From Pseudomonas graminis (GTDB taxonomy: Bacteria > Pseudomonadota > Gammaproteobacteria > Pseudomonadales > Pseudomonadaceae), in the NCBI RefSeq assembly GCF_002093745.1, contig NZ_MTSB01000004.1, positions 186,001 through 250,000 on the forward strand: a DNA stretch of 64,000 nucleotides. Direction: 5' to 3'. The notes beneath the pieces were generated by a model. It saw only the letters and a program-made list of their open reading frames with translations, ran no database searches and was not told the DNA's origin. Below are positions 16,320-25,940 of this stretch, piece after piece (within the stretch, counting starts at the first letter, position 1; each line of letters opens with the position of its first letter). The position numbers and the translations under genes are program-made.

Positions 16320-16786
16320 GGGCGTTTTTCATCCAGCAGTCTGGCAAGGCGCTGCTGCTCGTCTTCGGACAACGCTGCGGCGGATGCAGATGGCTGATTG
16401 CGACGGCGCAGAACGATAAAACCGATCACCACCATGCCGCCGAGCAACAGACCGGCCGGGCCGAACCACAACAACCAGGTACGCGCATTGAGACCGGGTT
16501 TGTAGCGAACGAAGTCGCCGTAACGATCGACAATGAAATCGATGATCTGCTGATTGCTCTGCCCCTCACCCAACAGGCGGTAAATCTCCTTGCGCAAGTC
16601 GGCGGCGATGGGTGCATTGGAGTCGGCAATGTCCTGATTCTGGCATTTGGGGCAACGCAGTTCCCGGGTCAATTCGCTGTAGCGAGCGCGCTCGGCGTCG
16701 TCACGAAAGGTGTAGGCGTCAATGGCTGCGTGAGCCACGCCGGACAGCAGCAGGTTCAGCAGCAAAGCGGCAAGCCAGCGGCTCAT
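16316..16786 (-). CDS. ccmH: Cytochrome c maturation protein CcmH (CycL)
   Basis: 156 residues: an N-terminal signal/anchor, then the thiol motif [16 protein letters not shown] with Cys45 and Cys48, and a C-terminal membrane helix (about 105-126). It helps reduce the CXXCH cysteines of apocytochrome c and forms part of the CcmFHI ligase. Gene overlaps of 4 nt with both ccmG and ccmI show tight coupling. The short form without a fused TPR domain fits the presence of a separate ccmI. Confidence 0.92.
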   Translation of the reverse strand: MSRWLAALLLNLLLSGVAHAAIDAYTFRDDAERARYSELTRELRCPKCQNQDIADSNAPIAADLRKEIYRLLGEGQSNQQIIDFIVDRYGDFVRYKPGLNARTWLLWFGPAGLLLGGMVVIGFIVLRRRNQPSASAAALSEDEQQRLARLLDEKRP

Positions 16787-17319
16787 GGCCTGCCCTCCTC
16801 AACCAGCGCCTGATAACGGCTGGCGAGCTTTTCCCGCCACACTGCGTCATCAATAACCCCGACATGCTTGTAACGAATGATGCCCTGACGGTCGATCAGG
16901 AAGGTTTCCGGCGCACCGTACACACCCAGGTTCAGACCCAGCGAGCCGTCCTGGTCACGGATATTCAATGAGTAGGGATTGTGAAACGCCTCGAGCCACT
17001 TGAGCGCGTCAGCATTGTTGTCCTTGTAGTTCACGCCGTAGATCAGCACGCCCTGCTGCGCCAGACGAGCAAGCACCGGATGCTCGACCCGACAGGCCAC
17101 GCACCAGGTCCCCCAGACGTTGACCAGCGCGGGTTTGCCCAGCAGGTCGGCGCGGGTCAATACGCGCTCGCCCTGCACGGCCTGCAACGTGAATTCCGGA
17201 AAAGGCTTGCCGATCAGCGCCGACGGCAGCTCGGCAGGGTCCAGGTACAAACCGCGATACAGAAAAGCGGCCACGCCGAGAAACAACGCCAGCGGCACCA
17301 CCATGACCCAGCGTCTCAT
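16783..17319 (-). CDS. ccmG: Thiol:disulfide interchange protein CcmG (DsbE)
   Basis: 178-residue membrane-anchored periplasmic thioredoxin-like protein. A single N-terminal helix (about 3-22) is followed by the thioredoxin fold with active site WCVAC (Cys73, Cys76) and the family-specific GVNYKDN and YGAPETFLID segments, which include the cis-Pro region. It keeps the apocytochrome c cysteines reduced for haem attachment. It overlaps ccmF and ccmH by 4 nt each. Confidence 0.93.
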   Translation of the reverse strand: MRRWVMVVPLALFLGVAAFLYRGLYLDPAELPSALIGKPFPEFTLQAVQGERVLTRADLLGKPALVNVWGTWCVACRVEHPVLARLAQQGVLIYGVNYKDNNADALKWLEAFHNPYSLNIRDQDGSLGLNLGVYGAPETFLIDRQGIIRYKHVGVIDDAVWREKLASRYQALVEEGRP

Positions 17320-19289
17320 AAACCCGCTCCCGACATGCCCAGCGCCTCACGCACCTTGCTTTTGATGCGGGTGCGATAGCGCCGGTCCAGCGCTGCCAGC
17401 ACGCCACCCAACCCCGTCAGCACACCGCCGAACCAGATCCAGCGCACAAACGGTTTGACATGAACCCGCACCGCCCAGGCCCCCTCACCCAGCGGTTCAC
17501 CCAATGCCACGTAAAGGTCGCGGCTGAAACCGGCGTCGATGCCCGCTTCGGTCATCATCGACTGCTGCACGGTGTACAGGCGTTTTTCCGGGTGCAGCTC
17601 GGTGAGCAGCACCCCATCGCGCAACACCCGTACAGTGCCGCGATCCGATGTAAAGTTCGGCCCTTCATGATGCTTCGCGCCGTCGAATACAAACACATAG
17701 CCGCCCAGTTCGGTGGACTCGCCGGGGGCCATGCGCAGGTCGCGTTCGGCGCTGTTCTGGCTGGACAGCACCACGCCCAGCGCACACACCACGATGCCGA
17801 GGTGCGCCAGTTGCATGCCCCAGTAACTGCGGGTCAGGCTGCGTGCGCCCTTGAACAATCCCTTGTGACGCGTCTTGTCGAACAGGTCGCGAAGACCGGC
17901 CAGCAGCACCCAGGCGGCGAGCATGAAGGTCGCCAGCACCGCCCACTGAAAATCACCCATGACCAGCCCGGCCACCACGGCCAGCAGTGCGCTGCCGATC
18001 AGCACCGGGGCGAGCATGCCCAGCAGCCATTTCAGCGGCGTGTCCTTCCAGCGCACCAGCACACCGACCGCCATGACCGCCAACAACAGCCCCATCAACG
18101 GCACGAACAGCGCATTGAAATACGGCGGGCCGACCGACATCTTGTCGCCACTGATGGCGTCGATCACCAGCGGATAAAGCGTGCCCAGCAAGATCATCGA
18201 CGCGGCCACCACCAGCAACAGGTTGTTGCCAAGCAGCAGGGTTTCCCGCGACCACAGGCCGAAGCCGACGTGGCTTTTCACCACTGGCGCTCGAATCGCG
18301 AACAAGGTCAGCGAGCCGCCCACCACAACCAGCAGGAACATCAGAATGAACACCCCGCGCGCCGGGTCCGAGGCAAAGGCATGCACCGAAGTCAGCACCC
18401 CGGAACGCACCAGAAACGTACCCAGCAGGCTCAGGGAAAACGCGGCAATCGCCAGCAACACCGTCCAGCTTTTGAACACGCCACGCTTTTCAGTCACCGC
18501 CAGTGAGTGGATCAGCGCGGTGCCGACCAGCCAGGGCATGAACGAGGCGTTTTCCACCGGGTCCCAGAACCACCAGCCGCCCCAGCCCAATTCGTAATAC
18601 GCCCACCACGAGCCGAGGCTGATGCCGATGCCGAGAAACGCCCAGGCCACCAGCGTCCACGGCCGCGACCAGCGCGCCCAGGCCGCGTCGAGCCGTCCGC
18701 CGAGCAGGGCTGCGATGGCAAACGCGAAGGCCACGGAAAAACCGACGTACCCCATGTACAGCATCGGCGGATGCACGATCAGGCCGATGTCCTGCAACAA
18801 CGGGTTGAGATCGCGCCCGTTGGCCGGCATCTGCGGCAACAGACGCGCGAACGGGTTGGAAGTGAAGATCAGAAAGGACAGAAAGCCCAGGCTGATCATG
18901 CCCATGATTGCCAGCACCCGCGCCAGCATCACTTGCGGCAATTGTCGGGAAAACACCGACACGGCGAAGGTCCAGCCGCCGAGGATCAGCGCCCAAAGCA
19001 GCAACGAGCCTTCATGTGCGCCCCATACGGCGCTGAATTTGTAGTACCAGGGCAGCGCCGTGTTGGAGTTCTGCGCCACATAGGTGACGGAAAAGTCGTC
19101 GGCCATAAAGGCGTAGGTCAGGCAACCGAAGGCGAAGATCAGAAAGCTGAACTGGCCCCACGCCGCCGGACGCGCCAGGCTCATCCATAAGCGGTCGCCA
19201 CGCCAGGCACCAATCAACGGAATGATGGCTTGCACCAGCGCAAAACCCAGCGCCAGGATCATGGCCAGATGGCCGAGTTCGGGAATCAT
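17316..19289 (-). CDS. ccmF: Haem lyase CcmF
   Basis: 657-residue polytopic membrane protein with many helices. The tryptophan-rich WWD haem-handling motif lies at about 235-250 ([13 protein letters not shown]), together with conserved HEGSLLLW and [11 protein letters not shown] segments. A large periplasmic domain near the C-terminus precedes the final helix. It catalyses covalent attachment of haem delivered by holo-CcmE to apocytochrome c, in complex with CcmH and CcmI. Overlaps neighbours by 4 nt. The full-length reading frame is intact. Confidence 0.94.
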   Translation of the reverse strand: MIPELGHLAMILALGFALVQAIIPLIGAWRGDRLWMSLARPAAWGQFSFLIFAFGCLTYAFMADDFSVTYVAQNSNTALPWYYKFSAVWGAHEGSLLLWALILGGWTFAVSVFSRQLPQVMLARVLAIMGMISLGFLSFLIFTSNPFARLLPQMPANGRDLNPLLQDIGLIVHPPMLYMGYVGFSVAFAFAIAALLGGRLDAAWARWSRPWTLVAWAFLGIGISLGSWWAYYELGWGGWWFWDPVENASFMPWLVGTALIHSLAVTEKRGVFKSWTVLLAIAAFSLSLLGTFLVRSGVLTSVHAFASDPARGVFILMFLLVVVGGSLTLFAIRAPVVKSHVGFGLWSRETLLLGNNLLLVVAASMILLGTLYPLVIDAISGDKMSVGPPYFNALFVPLMGLLLAVMAVGVLVRWKDTPLKWLLGMLAPVLIGSALLAVVAGLVMGDFQWAVLATFMLAAWVLLAGLRDLFDKTRHKGLFKGARSLTRSYWGMQLAHLGIVVCALGVVLSSQNSAERDLRMAPGESTELGGYVFVFDGAKHHEGPNFTSDRGTVRVLRDGVLLTELHPEKRLYTVQQSMMTEAGIDAGFSRDLYVALGEPLGEGAWAVRVHVKPFVRWIWFGGVLTGLGGVLAALDRRYRTRIKSKVREALGMSGAGL

Positions 19290-19759
19290 CGATCAGCCTG
19301 CCTGGCGGGCGCATAGGACGCAGCCGGTGCCGGCTGGCCGCTTTCGCGCAACGCCTTGGTCACTTCGGGCGGCATGTATTTCTCATCGTGTTTGGCCAGC
19401 ACTTCATCGGCGACCACCACGCCCTGGGCATTGAGTTTGCCCAACGCGACAATGCCCTGCCCTTCACGAAACAGGTCAGGAAGAATGCCGCGGTAGGCGA
19501 TGGTCACCGACTGGTTGAAATCGGTCACCACAAAGCGCACGTCCAATGAGTCGGCGGAACGCTGCAATGAGCCTTTTTCCACCATGCCGCCTGCGCGGAT
19601 ACGGGTATCAAGCGGGGCCTCGCCGTTGGCGATCTGGCTCGGTGTGTAAAACAGATTGATGTTTTCCTTCAGCGCGCTGAGGGCCAGGGTCACGGCCAGA
19701 CCGACGCCGACCAGCACGGCGAGGATGATCAGCAAGCGCGTTCTGCGCAGCGGGTTCAC
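19286..19759 (-). CDS. ccmE: Haem chaperone CcmE
   Basis: 157 residues when started at the GTG at 19759. This gives the canonical N-terminus ([10 protein letters not shown], basic then hydrophobic anchor); an upstream extension to 19858 would run into ccmD. An OB-fold periplasmic domain follows, with the covalent haem site [10 protein letters not shown] (His124, Tyr128). It carries haem from CcmC to CcmF. The start overlaps the ccmD stop by 4 nt. Confidence 0.92.
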   Translation of the reverse strand: MNPLRRTRLLIILAVLVGVGLAVTLALSALKENINLFYTPSQIANGEAPLDTRIRAGGMVEKGSLQRSADSLDVRFVVTDFNQSVTIAYRGILPDLFREGQGIVALGKLNAQGVVVADEVLAKHDEKYMPPEVTKALRESGQPAPAASYAPARQADR

Positions 19760-19932
19760 GGCCGGTTCTCCCGCTTCAAGCGTTGCGCCTGCTGTTTCAG
19801 ATAACGCCGCCGCGCCAGAACCGGCAGCGCCACGTTGATCAGCAGCACTGACAGGCACAGACCGTAAGCCGACCAGACGAACAGCCCGTGACGCCCCATG
19901 GCGAGAAAATCACCGAATGACTCGAAGCTCAA
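19756..19932 (-). CDS. ccmD: Haem exporter accessory protein CcmD
   Basis: 58 residues with one membrane helix ([21 protein letters not shown]) and a basic cytoplasmic tail ([14 protein letters not shown]), the classic CcmD profile. I place the start at the TTG at 19932, which overlaps the ccmC TGA as TTGA. No ATG is suitably placed and a longer frame runs far into ccmC antisense of nothing. CcmD helps release holo-CcmE from the CcmABC complex. The rare start may lower its synthesis. Confidence 0.85.
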   Translation of the reverse strand: MSFESFGDFLAMGRHGLFVWSAYGLCLSVLLINVALPVLARRRYLKQQAQRLKRENRP

Positions 19933-20732
19933 GGCGTGTTCTCCGGCTGCACAGGCGTGTGCCCCAGGCTGCGCAGCAGCTCGGCCTTGACCCACTGGGT
20001 CCGGGACTCGCGACGCAGCACTTCCAGCCGCATGCGTAACAGCAGCACAACACCGAAGAAGCAATAGAAGCCCAGCGTCGTGAACAGCAGCGGCAGCCAC
20101 ATTTCGGCAGGCATGGCCGGTTTTTCCGTGAAACTGAAAGTTGCGCCCTGATGCAGCGTGTTCCACCACTCCACCGAATACTTGATGATCGGGATATTCA
20201 CCACGCCGACGATGGCCAGCACCGCACACGCCTTGGCGGCGCTGTCGCGATTGCTGATGGCGTTGCCCAGCGCGATCAGGCCGAAATACAGGAACAGCAG
20301 AATCAGCATCGACGTCAGCCGCGCATCCCAGACCCACCAGGCGCCCCAGGTCGGCTTGCCCCAGATCGCCCCGCTCGCCAATGCCAGCGCAGTCATCCAC
20401 GCCCCGATGGGCGCGGCCGATTGCAGCGCGACATCGGCCAGCTTCATTTTCCACACCAGCCCGACCACGCCGCACACCGCCAGCATCACGTAGCAGGACT
20501 GCGCCAGCAAGGCGGCAGGCACATGGATGTAGATGATCCGGAAGCTGTTGCCCTGCTGGTAATCCGGTGGCGCGAATGCCAGCCCCCAGACCACGCCGAT
20601 ACCCAGCAACAAACAGGCGGAAACGCTCAGCCACGGCAACAGGCGCGCGCTGACTCGGTAGAACCCTTTCGGCGAGCCGAGCGTATGAAACCAGGCCCGA
20701 CCGATGCTGCTTTTCATGGCGTCGCTTTTCAT
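19929..20732 (-). CDS. ccmC: Haem exporter protein CcmC
   Basis: 267 residues with six membrane helices and the WWD-type haem-binding motif at about 124-140 ([17 protein letters not shown]). Histidine-containing loops (YIHVPAA and the WWNTLHQGA region) supply the haem ligands. It loads haem onto CcmE. The ATG at 20732 has GGAAA upstream; a second ATG at 20717 is possible. It is separated from ccmB by 54 nt and followed directly by ccmD. Confidence 0.93.
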   Translation of the reverse strand: MKSDAMKSSIGRAWFHTLGSPKGFYRVSARLLPWLSVSACLLLGIGVVWGLAFAPPDYQQGNSFRIIYIHVPAALLAQSCYVMLAVCGVVGLVWKMKLADVALQSAAPIGAWMTALALASGAIWGKPTWGAWWVWDARLTSMLILLFLYFGLIALGNAISNRDSAAKACAVLAIVGVVNIPIIKYSVEWWNTLHQGATFSFTEKPAMPAEMWLPLLFTTLGFYCFFGVVLLLRMRLEVLRRESRTQWVKAELLRSLGHTPVQPENTP

Positions 20733-20786
20733 CAGGTGTTTCCAGGGTTTTGCAGGGCAGCGGCATCGCCGATGCCGGAACCTCGA

Positions 20787-21458
20787 TTATTCACCGACGC
20801 TGATTTTCAGGCCGGCGGCTATTGCAAAGGGTGTCAGGGTGATTGCCAGAACAGTCAGGCAGCCGAGCCACAGCAGGTATCCGGTGACAGGCATGCCCTG
20901 CATGGCAGCTTGCAGGGCGCCACTGCCCAGAATCAACACCGGGATGTACAACGGCAGAATCAGCAAGGCAAGCAACAGGCCGCCGCGCTTCAACCCCACC
21001 GTCAACGCGGCACCCACTGCGCCCAGCAGGCTGAGCACCGGCGTGCCCAGCAGCAGTGAAAACACCAGCACCGGCAGGCATTCGGCCGGCAAACCAAGCA
21101 TCAGCGCCAGCACGGGCGACAACACGACCAGCGCCAGCCCGGAAAAAACCCAGTGTGCCAGCACTTTGCTCAGCACCAGAAGCGCCAACGGGTGCGGCGA
21201 AAGGACCCACTGCTCCAGCGAACCGTCCTCGAAGTCGTTGCGAAACAGCCCGTCCAGCGAAAGCAATACGGCCAACAGGGCCGCGACCCAGACCAGTCCG
21301 GGCGACAAGGTTTGCAACAATTGCGTCTCCGGCCCCACCGCCAGCGGAAACAGGGCGATCACCAGCGCGAAGAACACCAGCGGATTGGCCAGCTCTGCCG
21401 GACGACGTGCGAGTAGCCGGGCTTCACGCACCAGCAACACCCCAAGAATGTTGTTCAT
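20787..21458 (-). CDS. ccmB: Haem exporter permease CcmB
   Basis: 223-residue six-helix ABC permease. It is recognised from the N-terminal [20 protein letters not shown] and [19 protein letters not shown] segments, both highly conserved in CcmB. With CcmA and CcmC it forms the complex that uses ATP to release holo-CcmE. It overlaps ccmA by 4 nt. Confidence 0.93.
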   Translation of the reverse strand: MNNILGVLLVREARLLARRPAELANPLVFFALVIALFPLAVGPETQLLQTLSPGLVWVAALLAVLLSLDGLFRNDFEDGSLEQWVLSPHPLALLVLSKVLAHWVFSGLALVVLSPVLALMLGLPAECLPVLVFSLLLGTPVLSLLGAVGAALTVGLKRGGLLLALLILPLYIPVLILGSGALQAAMQGMPVTGYLLWLGCLTVLAITLTPFAIAAGLKISVGE

Positions 21459-22093
21459 GCTGACCCCTGCGTCAGGTCGAGACAGCGATAGCCCGCAGGC
21501 AGCCGGCTCAGGGCGTGGTGCGTGGTGATCACCGCCATACCGCTTTTTTCACAGTGCTCCGCCAAATGATTTTCCAGCTGGACGATGCCTTCCCGGTCGA
21601 GCGCGGTAAAGGGCTCATCGAGTATCCACAGAGGCGGGCCAGGCAGATAAAGACGGGCCAGCGCCACACGGCGCTGCTGCCCGGCCGACAGGCTGTGACA
21701 AGGTACGTCCTCGAAACCGGCCAGCCCGGCCGTGTCGAGCGCCTGACGAATATCATCGGCGCTGGCAGGCTGATGAAGTGCGCAGAGCCAGGCAAGATTT
21801 TCCAGCGGCGTGAGCACATCCTTGAGCGCTGACGCATGGCCGATCCACACCAGATCGCCGCCTGGCTCTTGCTGCCGCCCCGGCACATGCCCGTCGAGCA
21901 AGACGCGCCCGGCGCACGGCTGCATCAACCCGCACAAAATGCGCAACAGGCTGGTCTTGCCACAGCCGTTGGGGCCAACGATCTGCACCATGTCACCGGC
22001 ACACAATTGCAGATCCAGATGTTCGAACAGCACCCGCCCGTCCCGCTCACACGTCAGAGCCGTTGCCTGCAGATAGGGGGAGACTGACGTCAT
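21455..22093 (-). CDS. ccmA: Haem exporter ATPase CcmA
   Basis: 212-residue ABC ATPase. Walker [10 protein letters not shown] is at 40-48, the signature is [15 protein letters not shown], Walker B is [12 protein letters not shown] and the switch His is in ITTHH. It is the first gene of the operon ccmABCDEFGHI. ATP hydrolysis is needed to release holo-CcmE from CcmC. The operon promoter should lie in the gap 22094-22283, shared with the divergent FliK-like gene; I could not place it with confidence. Confidence 0.94.
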   Translation of the reverse strand: MTSVSPYLQATALTCERDGRVLFEHLDLQLCAGDMVQIVGPNGCGKTSLLRILCGLMQPCAGRVLLDGHVPGRQQEPGGDLVWIGHASALKDVLTPLENLAWLCALHQPASADDIRQALDTAGLAGFEDVPCHSLSAGQQRRVALARLYLPGPPLWILDEPFTALDREGIVQLENHLAEHCEKSGMAVITTHHALSRLPAGYRCLDLTQGSA

Positions 22094-22283
22094 CGGGGTT
22101 TTCCAGTGCTATTGCGTCGCGAAATGTGCCAAAACAGACACATACGGAGTAAAAGACGGTTCAAGTCAGGATTGATGCAGCCGTTACATGAAGAGAACTT
22201 AATGGCGGCCGGTCGGGTTTCGGCCGGTATTATACATGCGAGTCCTGTTATCAAAGGGGCAATTTCCTCAGGTCGATATTTCA

Positions 22284-23918
22284 ATGACAGGCGACATCAC
22301 CAGCGTTCCGGCGACCACTCCCATCACGACACTGCTGCGCGCCGGCGTCTCTCCTGCGCAGGTGCTGACCCTGCTGAACTCGGCAGACATCCTGATCCCC
22401 GAAGGCGAAACGGTCGACGCCGAAGTGCTGACCCTCAAACAGGTCAACCAGAATTTCCAGCTCCTGCTGCGCCTGGTGCTTGCCAACGGCACTCAGGCCA
22501 ATCTGCCGGTCAGCAGCAGCGTGCCCTTCACGCCCGGCAGCCTGCTGCAAGTGGCGCAGGCGTCGCCCAACGAACTGACCCTGAGCCTGCAACAGATCAA
22601 TAACGCGCTGAAAAACTCGATGACCAGCATCGACACTCGGCAGTTGCCCGCTGGCACATTATTGCAAGGCAAAGTGCTGACCAGTCAGACGCTGACGCCG
22701 GCGGCCAATCCGGCGACAGCGCCCAACCCGGCCGCCGCCGCGCCGACTTACCGCTCCATCGTCATGCTGCTGAACACCGCCCTGGCAGGTTCCAGCCTGA
22801 CCATTGAAAGCCCGCAACCGTTGACCGTCGGCAGCCTGCTCAGCGCGCAGGTGCAAGGCAGCCAGGCGTTGAATTTCGTGGCCCTGCCCGGCCGTTTCGA
22901 TCAACTGGCGCTGGCCCAGCAACTGGCCACCCAGCAAAACCGCCAAGGCTCGCTGGAAAACCTGATCAACGCCCTGCAAAACCTGCAGACCGGCAATCCG
23001 GTCACGAGCAACCCGGTCAGTTCGTCGATCAGCGCGCAGTTGCAGGCCAGCATCAACCAGTTGCTGGATGACTTGCCCGATATCCAGCAGATGACCACCC
23101 CCAAAGGTGTCGCCCAGGCGCTCAACGCCAGTGGTGCATTCATGGAGGCCAAGCTGCTCGCCGGGCTGAATCCGATGCAGGCCCCGGACATGAAGGCCAA
23201 CCTGATGCGCCTGATTGGCCAGATCCTGCCGGGGCTGCCGGACAACCAGTCGTACGGTGCAGCGGCAGCGTCCAACACCCTGGCACGCGCGATGCCCAAT
23301 GCCATGCGCTATGCGCTGGGCACCTTGGGCATGGTCGCCGCACGCACCCAGCCCAGCAGCTTCCCGCTGCCGTCGCGCACGGTCGGCGGCGGCGAGAAAG
23401 AAGACGACTTGGAGCTGCTGCTGAAACTGGCGGCCGCTGCCGTTTCACGCTTGCAGAGCCATCAACTGGGCGGGCTGGAGCAGACACGCACCAACGCCGA
23501 CGGCACTCAGGTGACCACCTGGCAGCTGGAAGTGCCGATGCGCAACGCTCATGACATCGTACCGTTGCAGGTCAAGGTGCAGCGCGAAGACACGCCGGAC
23601 CCGGAAGCCGGCGAAGAACGGGACGATATCGAGATCACGGAAAGCCGTGAAAAACTCTGGAAAGTCGATCTGGCGTTCGATCTTGAACCGCTGGGGCCGA
23701 TGCAGGTGAACGCACAACTGCTGCGCGGCACGCTGTCCAGCCAACTGTGGGCCGAACGCCCCGAAAGCGCTGCGCTGATTGATCATGAACTGGGGTATTT
23801 GCGCGAACGGCTGACGGCCTGTGGCCTGACGGTCGGCGAACTGGCCTGCAATCATGGCACCCCGCCGCAAGGTCCACGCACGGCCCTTGAACAACGCTGG
23901 ATCGACGAGAACGCCTGA
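22284..23918 (+). CDS. FliK-like flagellar hook-length control family protein
   Basis: 544 residues. A long low-complexity N-terminal part is rich in Gln, Asn, Ala and Ser. The C-terminal domain near 440-530 resembles FliK_C (VDLAFDLEPLGPMQVNAQLL, then LGYLRERLTACGLTVGEL). FliK proteins are exported by the flagellar type III apparatus and act on FlhB to switch substrate class. The next gene overlaps its stop by 1 nt and encodes an FlhB C-terminal homologue, so a functional pair is likely. I chose the ATG at 22284; the in-frame ATG at 22236 lies in a promoter-like TATTAT context. Whether it acts in flagella is unproven. Confidence 0.78.
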   Translation: MTGDITSVPATTPITTLLRAGVSPAQVLTLLNSADILIPEGETVDAEVLTLKQVNQNFQLLLRLVLANGTQANLPVSSSVPFTPGSLLQVAQASPNELTLSLQQINNALKNSMTSIDTRQLPAGTLLQGKVLTSQTLTPAANPATAPNPAAAAPTYRSIVMLLNTALAGSSLTIESPQPLTVGSLLSAQVQGSQALNFVALPGRFDQLALAQQLATQQNRQGSLENLINALQNLQTGNPVTSNPVSSSISAQLQASINQLLDDLPDIQQMTTPKGVAQALNASGAFMEAKLLAGLNPMQAPDMKANLMRLIGQILPGLPDNQSYGAAAASNTLARAMPNAMRYALGTLGMVAARTQPSSFPLPSRTVGGGEKEDDLELLLKLAAAAVSRLQSHQLGGLEQTRTNADGTQVTTWQLEVPMRNAHDIVPLQVKVQREDTPDPEAGEERDDIEITESREKLWKVDLAFDLEPLGPMQVNAQLLRGTLSSQLWAERPESAALIDHELGYLRERLTACGLTVGELACNHGTPPQGPRTALEQRWIDENA

Positions 23919-24241
23919 TGACCCAACCTGACCCTACCCCGCGCCAGGCAATCGCCCTCAGCTATGACGGCCAGCGTGCGCCGACACTTAGCGCCAAAGG
24001 CGACGATCAGTTGGCCGAAGCCATCCTGGCGATTGCCCGGGAATATGAAGTACCGATCTACGAAAATGCCGAGCTGGTCAAACTGCTGGCCCGCATGGAA
24101 CTGGGCGACAGTATCCCCGAGCCGCTGTACCGCACCATCGCCGAAATCATTGCCTTCGCCTGGCACCTGAAAGGCAAGTTTCCGGTCGGGCAGGACCCGG
24201 ACGCGCCGCCCGTGGAGCGGGACATCACGCCACGCTGGTGA
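23918..24241 (+). CDS. Stand-alone FlhB/YscU C-terminal-like export switch protein
   Basis: 107 residues matching only the cytoplasmic C-terminal domain of FlhB/YscU: AIALSYDGQRAPTLSAKGDDQLAEAILAIAREYEVPIYENAEL, then a helical tail. The membrane domain is missing, and so is the NPTH autocleavage motif: the protein begins almost exactly where the released FlhB fragment would start. It is translationally coupled to the FliK-like gene (TGATG). Such FlhX/FlhB2-type fragments occur in other proteobacteria, and some can replace the cleaved FlhB half. Role here unproven. Confidence 0.83.
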   Translation: MTQPDPTPRQAIALSYDGQRAPTLSAKGDDQLAEAILAIAREYEVPIYENAELVKLLARMELGDSIPEPLYRTIAEIIAFAWHLKGKFPVGQDPDAPPVERDITPRW

Positions 24242-24247
24242 GCGGCC

Positions 24248-24850
24248 TCACAATGCGATCGGCTTGCGCCCTGCAAATGAATGCGCCAGGGTGCCGCCGT
24301 CCACCAGATCCAGCTCGCCACCCAGCGGCACGCCGTGGGCGATGCGCGAAGCGACCAGGCCTTTGTCGTTGAGCAACTGCGCGATGTAGTGCGCAGTGGC
24401 CTCGCCTTCCACCGTCGGGTTGGTGGCCAGGATCACTTCGGTGAACGTGGCTTGCTGAGCGATACGCTCCATCAGTTGCGGAATGCCGATGGCCTCGGGG
24501 CCGAGGCCGTCAAGGGGCGACAGATGGCCCTTGAGCACGAAATAACGACCGCGATACCCCGTCTGCTCTACTGCGTAGACGTCTGTCGGCCCTTCAACCA
24601 CACACAGCAGCGTGTCATCGCGACGCGGGTCGGCGCATTGCGGGCAGAATTCCTCTTCGGTCAGCGTGCGGCACGACCGGCAGTGGCCGACGCCGTCCAT
24701 CGCCTGGCCCAACGCCAGCGCCAGTCGCGAACCGCCGCTGCGGTCGCGTTCCAGCAGCTGCAACGCCATCCGTTGAGCGGTTTTCTGACCGACGCCCGGC
24801 AGCACGCGGAAGGCATCGATCAACTGGCGAATCAGGGGGCTGAAGCTCAT
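24248..24850 (-). CDS. recR: Recombination protein RecR
   Basis: 200 residues: an N-terminal helix-hairpin-helix ([16 protein letters not shown]), the four-cysteine zinc finger ([16 protein letters not shown]), a Toprim domain ([15 protein letters not shown] to [14 protein letters not shown]) and the C-terminal Walker B-like region ([20 protein letters not shown]). With RecO and RecF it loads RecA at gaps. In most Pseudomonas it follows dnaX and ybaB directly. Here those genes are about 7 kb away with other genes between. It is convergent with the FlhB-like gene, 6 nt apart. Confidence 0.95.
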   Translation of the reverse strand: MSFSPLIRQLIDAFRVLPGVGQKTAQRMALQLLERDRSGGSRLALALGQAMDGVGHCRSCRTLTEEEFCPQCADPRRDDTLLCVVEGPTDVYAVEQTGYRGRYFVLKGHLSPLDGLGPEAIGIPQLMERIAQQATFTEVILATNPTVEGEATAHYIAQLLNDKGLVASRIAHGVPLGGELDLVDGGTLAHSFAGRKPIAL

Positions 24851-24960
24851 GGAGAAAAATCCGACAAAAACACAAGACGCGGTTTATACCCGCGCGTTGC
24901 CGTGAGCGTCAATTGAGGTGTTCGATACTGCGACCAACAGCGCACGTCCGGTGAACTCGA

Positions 24961-25845
24961 TCAGCCCTTCAAGGCCGTCTCCAGAAACTCCATCAGCGCC
25001 TGTACTCGCGCGCTGCGGTGTTTGCGCAAGGGCACCAGCAGGTTGATCGGTGCGCTGGCCAGTTGCCAATCGGCAAGAACGCGCACCAGGTTGCCACGGG
25101 CGATGGCCTCACTGACGTCCCACTGGGAACGCAGCACGATGCCCTGCCCCTGCTCGGCCCAGCGCCGGGCAACCGAGCCGTCATTACTGAGCAGCGCAGG
25201 CTCAACGCGCAAGGTCTTTTTGGTCTGGCCCTTGCTCAGGTGCCAGAGGGTCACGTCCTCGTCGTTTTCGCGAATACAGATGCAGCGATGGGCGGACAAC
25301 TCGTCAGGCGTCAATGGCGTACCGTACTGTTCAAGGTAAGCGGGGCTGGCGCACAACCAGCGGTGATTCCTGGCCAGAGGTCTGGCGATCCACAGGCTGT
25401 CGTTGAGACTGCCGATGTGAACCACCGCGTCGCTGTCGTGACGATCCGGCCACGGCGTCTCGCGCAGGTCCAGGTGCAGCCGCAGTTGCGGGTGCAATTT
25501 GGCGAAACGCGACACCAACGGCGCGATGCGCTGACGCCCGTAACCGAACGGCGCAGCCAGGCGCAGGGTGCCCACCAATCGTTCGTCACGCTGCTTGAAG
25601 GACTCCGGAAGCGCCTCCAGTTGCTCCAGCAAATGCGCACTTTCCCGGGCAAACCGCTCGCCATCGGCGGTCAGGCTCAGACGTCTGGCATCGCGATTGG
25701 CCAGCGTGATGCCCAATTGCGTCTCCAGCTTGCGCAACCGCATCGACAGCGCAGGGGGCGAGACATTCAGCACGCGGGCGGCAGCGCTGAGGGACTCACA
25801 GCGTGACAGCGTCACAGCCAGGCGCAGGTCTTCGATGGCGATCAT
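24961..25845 (-). CDS. LysR-family transcriptional regulator
   Basis: 294 residues with an N-terminal winged helix-turn-helix (SLSAAARVLNVSPPALSMRLRKLETQLGITL) and a LysR substrate-binding domain (LRLAAPFGYGRQRIAPLVSRF and onwards). It is divergent from the DSD1/RidA/FAD-oxidase genes, with a 95-nt gap that would contain shared operators. It is therefore the likely regulator of that amino-acid catabolic cluster, with a substrate or intermediate as co-inducer. The variant SxxxRLRKLE helix is normal for the family. The ligand cannot be predicted. Confidence 0.87.
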   Translation of the reverse strand: MIAIEDLRLAVTLSRCESLSAAARVLNVSPPALSMRLRKLETQLGITLANRDARRLSLTADGERFARESAHLLEQLEALPESFKQRDERLVGTLRLAAPFGYGRQRIAPLVSRFAKLHPQLRLHLDLRETPWPDRHDSDAVVHIGSLNDSLWIARPLARNHRWLCASPAYLEQYGTPLTPDELSAHRCICIRENDEDVTLWHLSKGQTKKTLRVEPALLSNDGSVARRWAEQGQGIVLRSQWDVSEAIARGNLVRVLADWQLASAPINLLVPLRKHRSARVQALMEFLETALKG

Positions 25846-25940
25846 TCAGTTCAGCTTAAGGATTGATGACACCCCATTGAACCACAGCTTTATTCCCAAT
25901 GCGTAGAGTGGCGTTCGTACCCAGTCATGCGAGCCTTGCC

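Noticed and set aside
22210..22283. In-frame ATG at 22236 as the start of the FliK-like gene
   Set aside because: It sits directly after a TATTAT promoter-like element and has no ribosome site; the ATG at 22284 is more likely.
23918..24241. Remnant of a type III secretion locus
   Set aside because: Only an FlhB-type fragment and a FliK-like gene are present; no other apparatus genes are nearby, and the pair looks intact rather than decayed.
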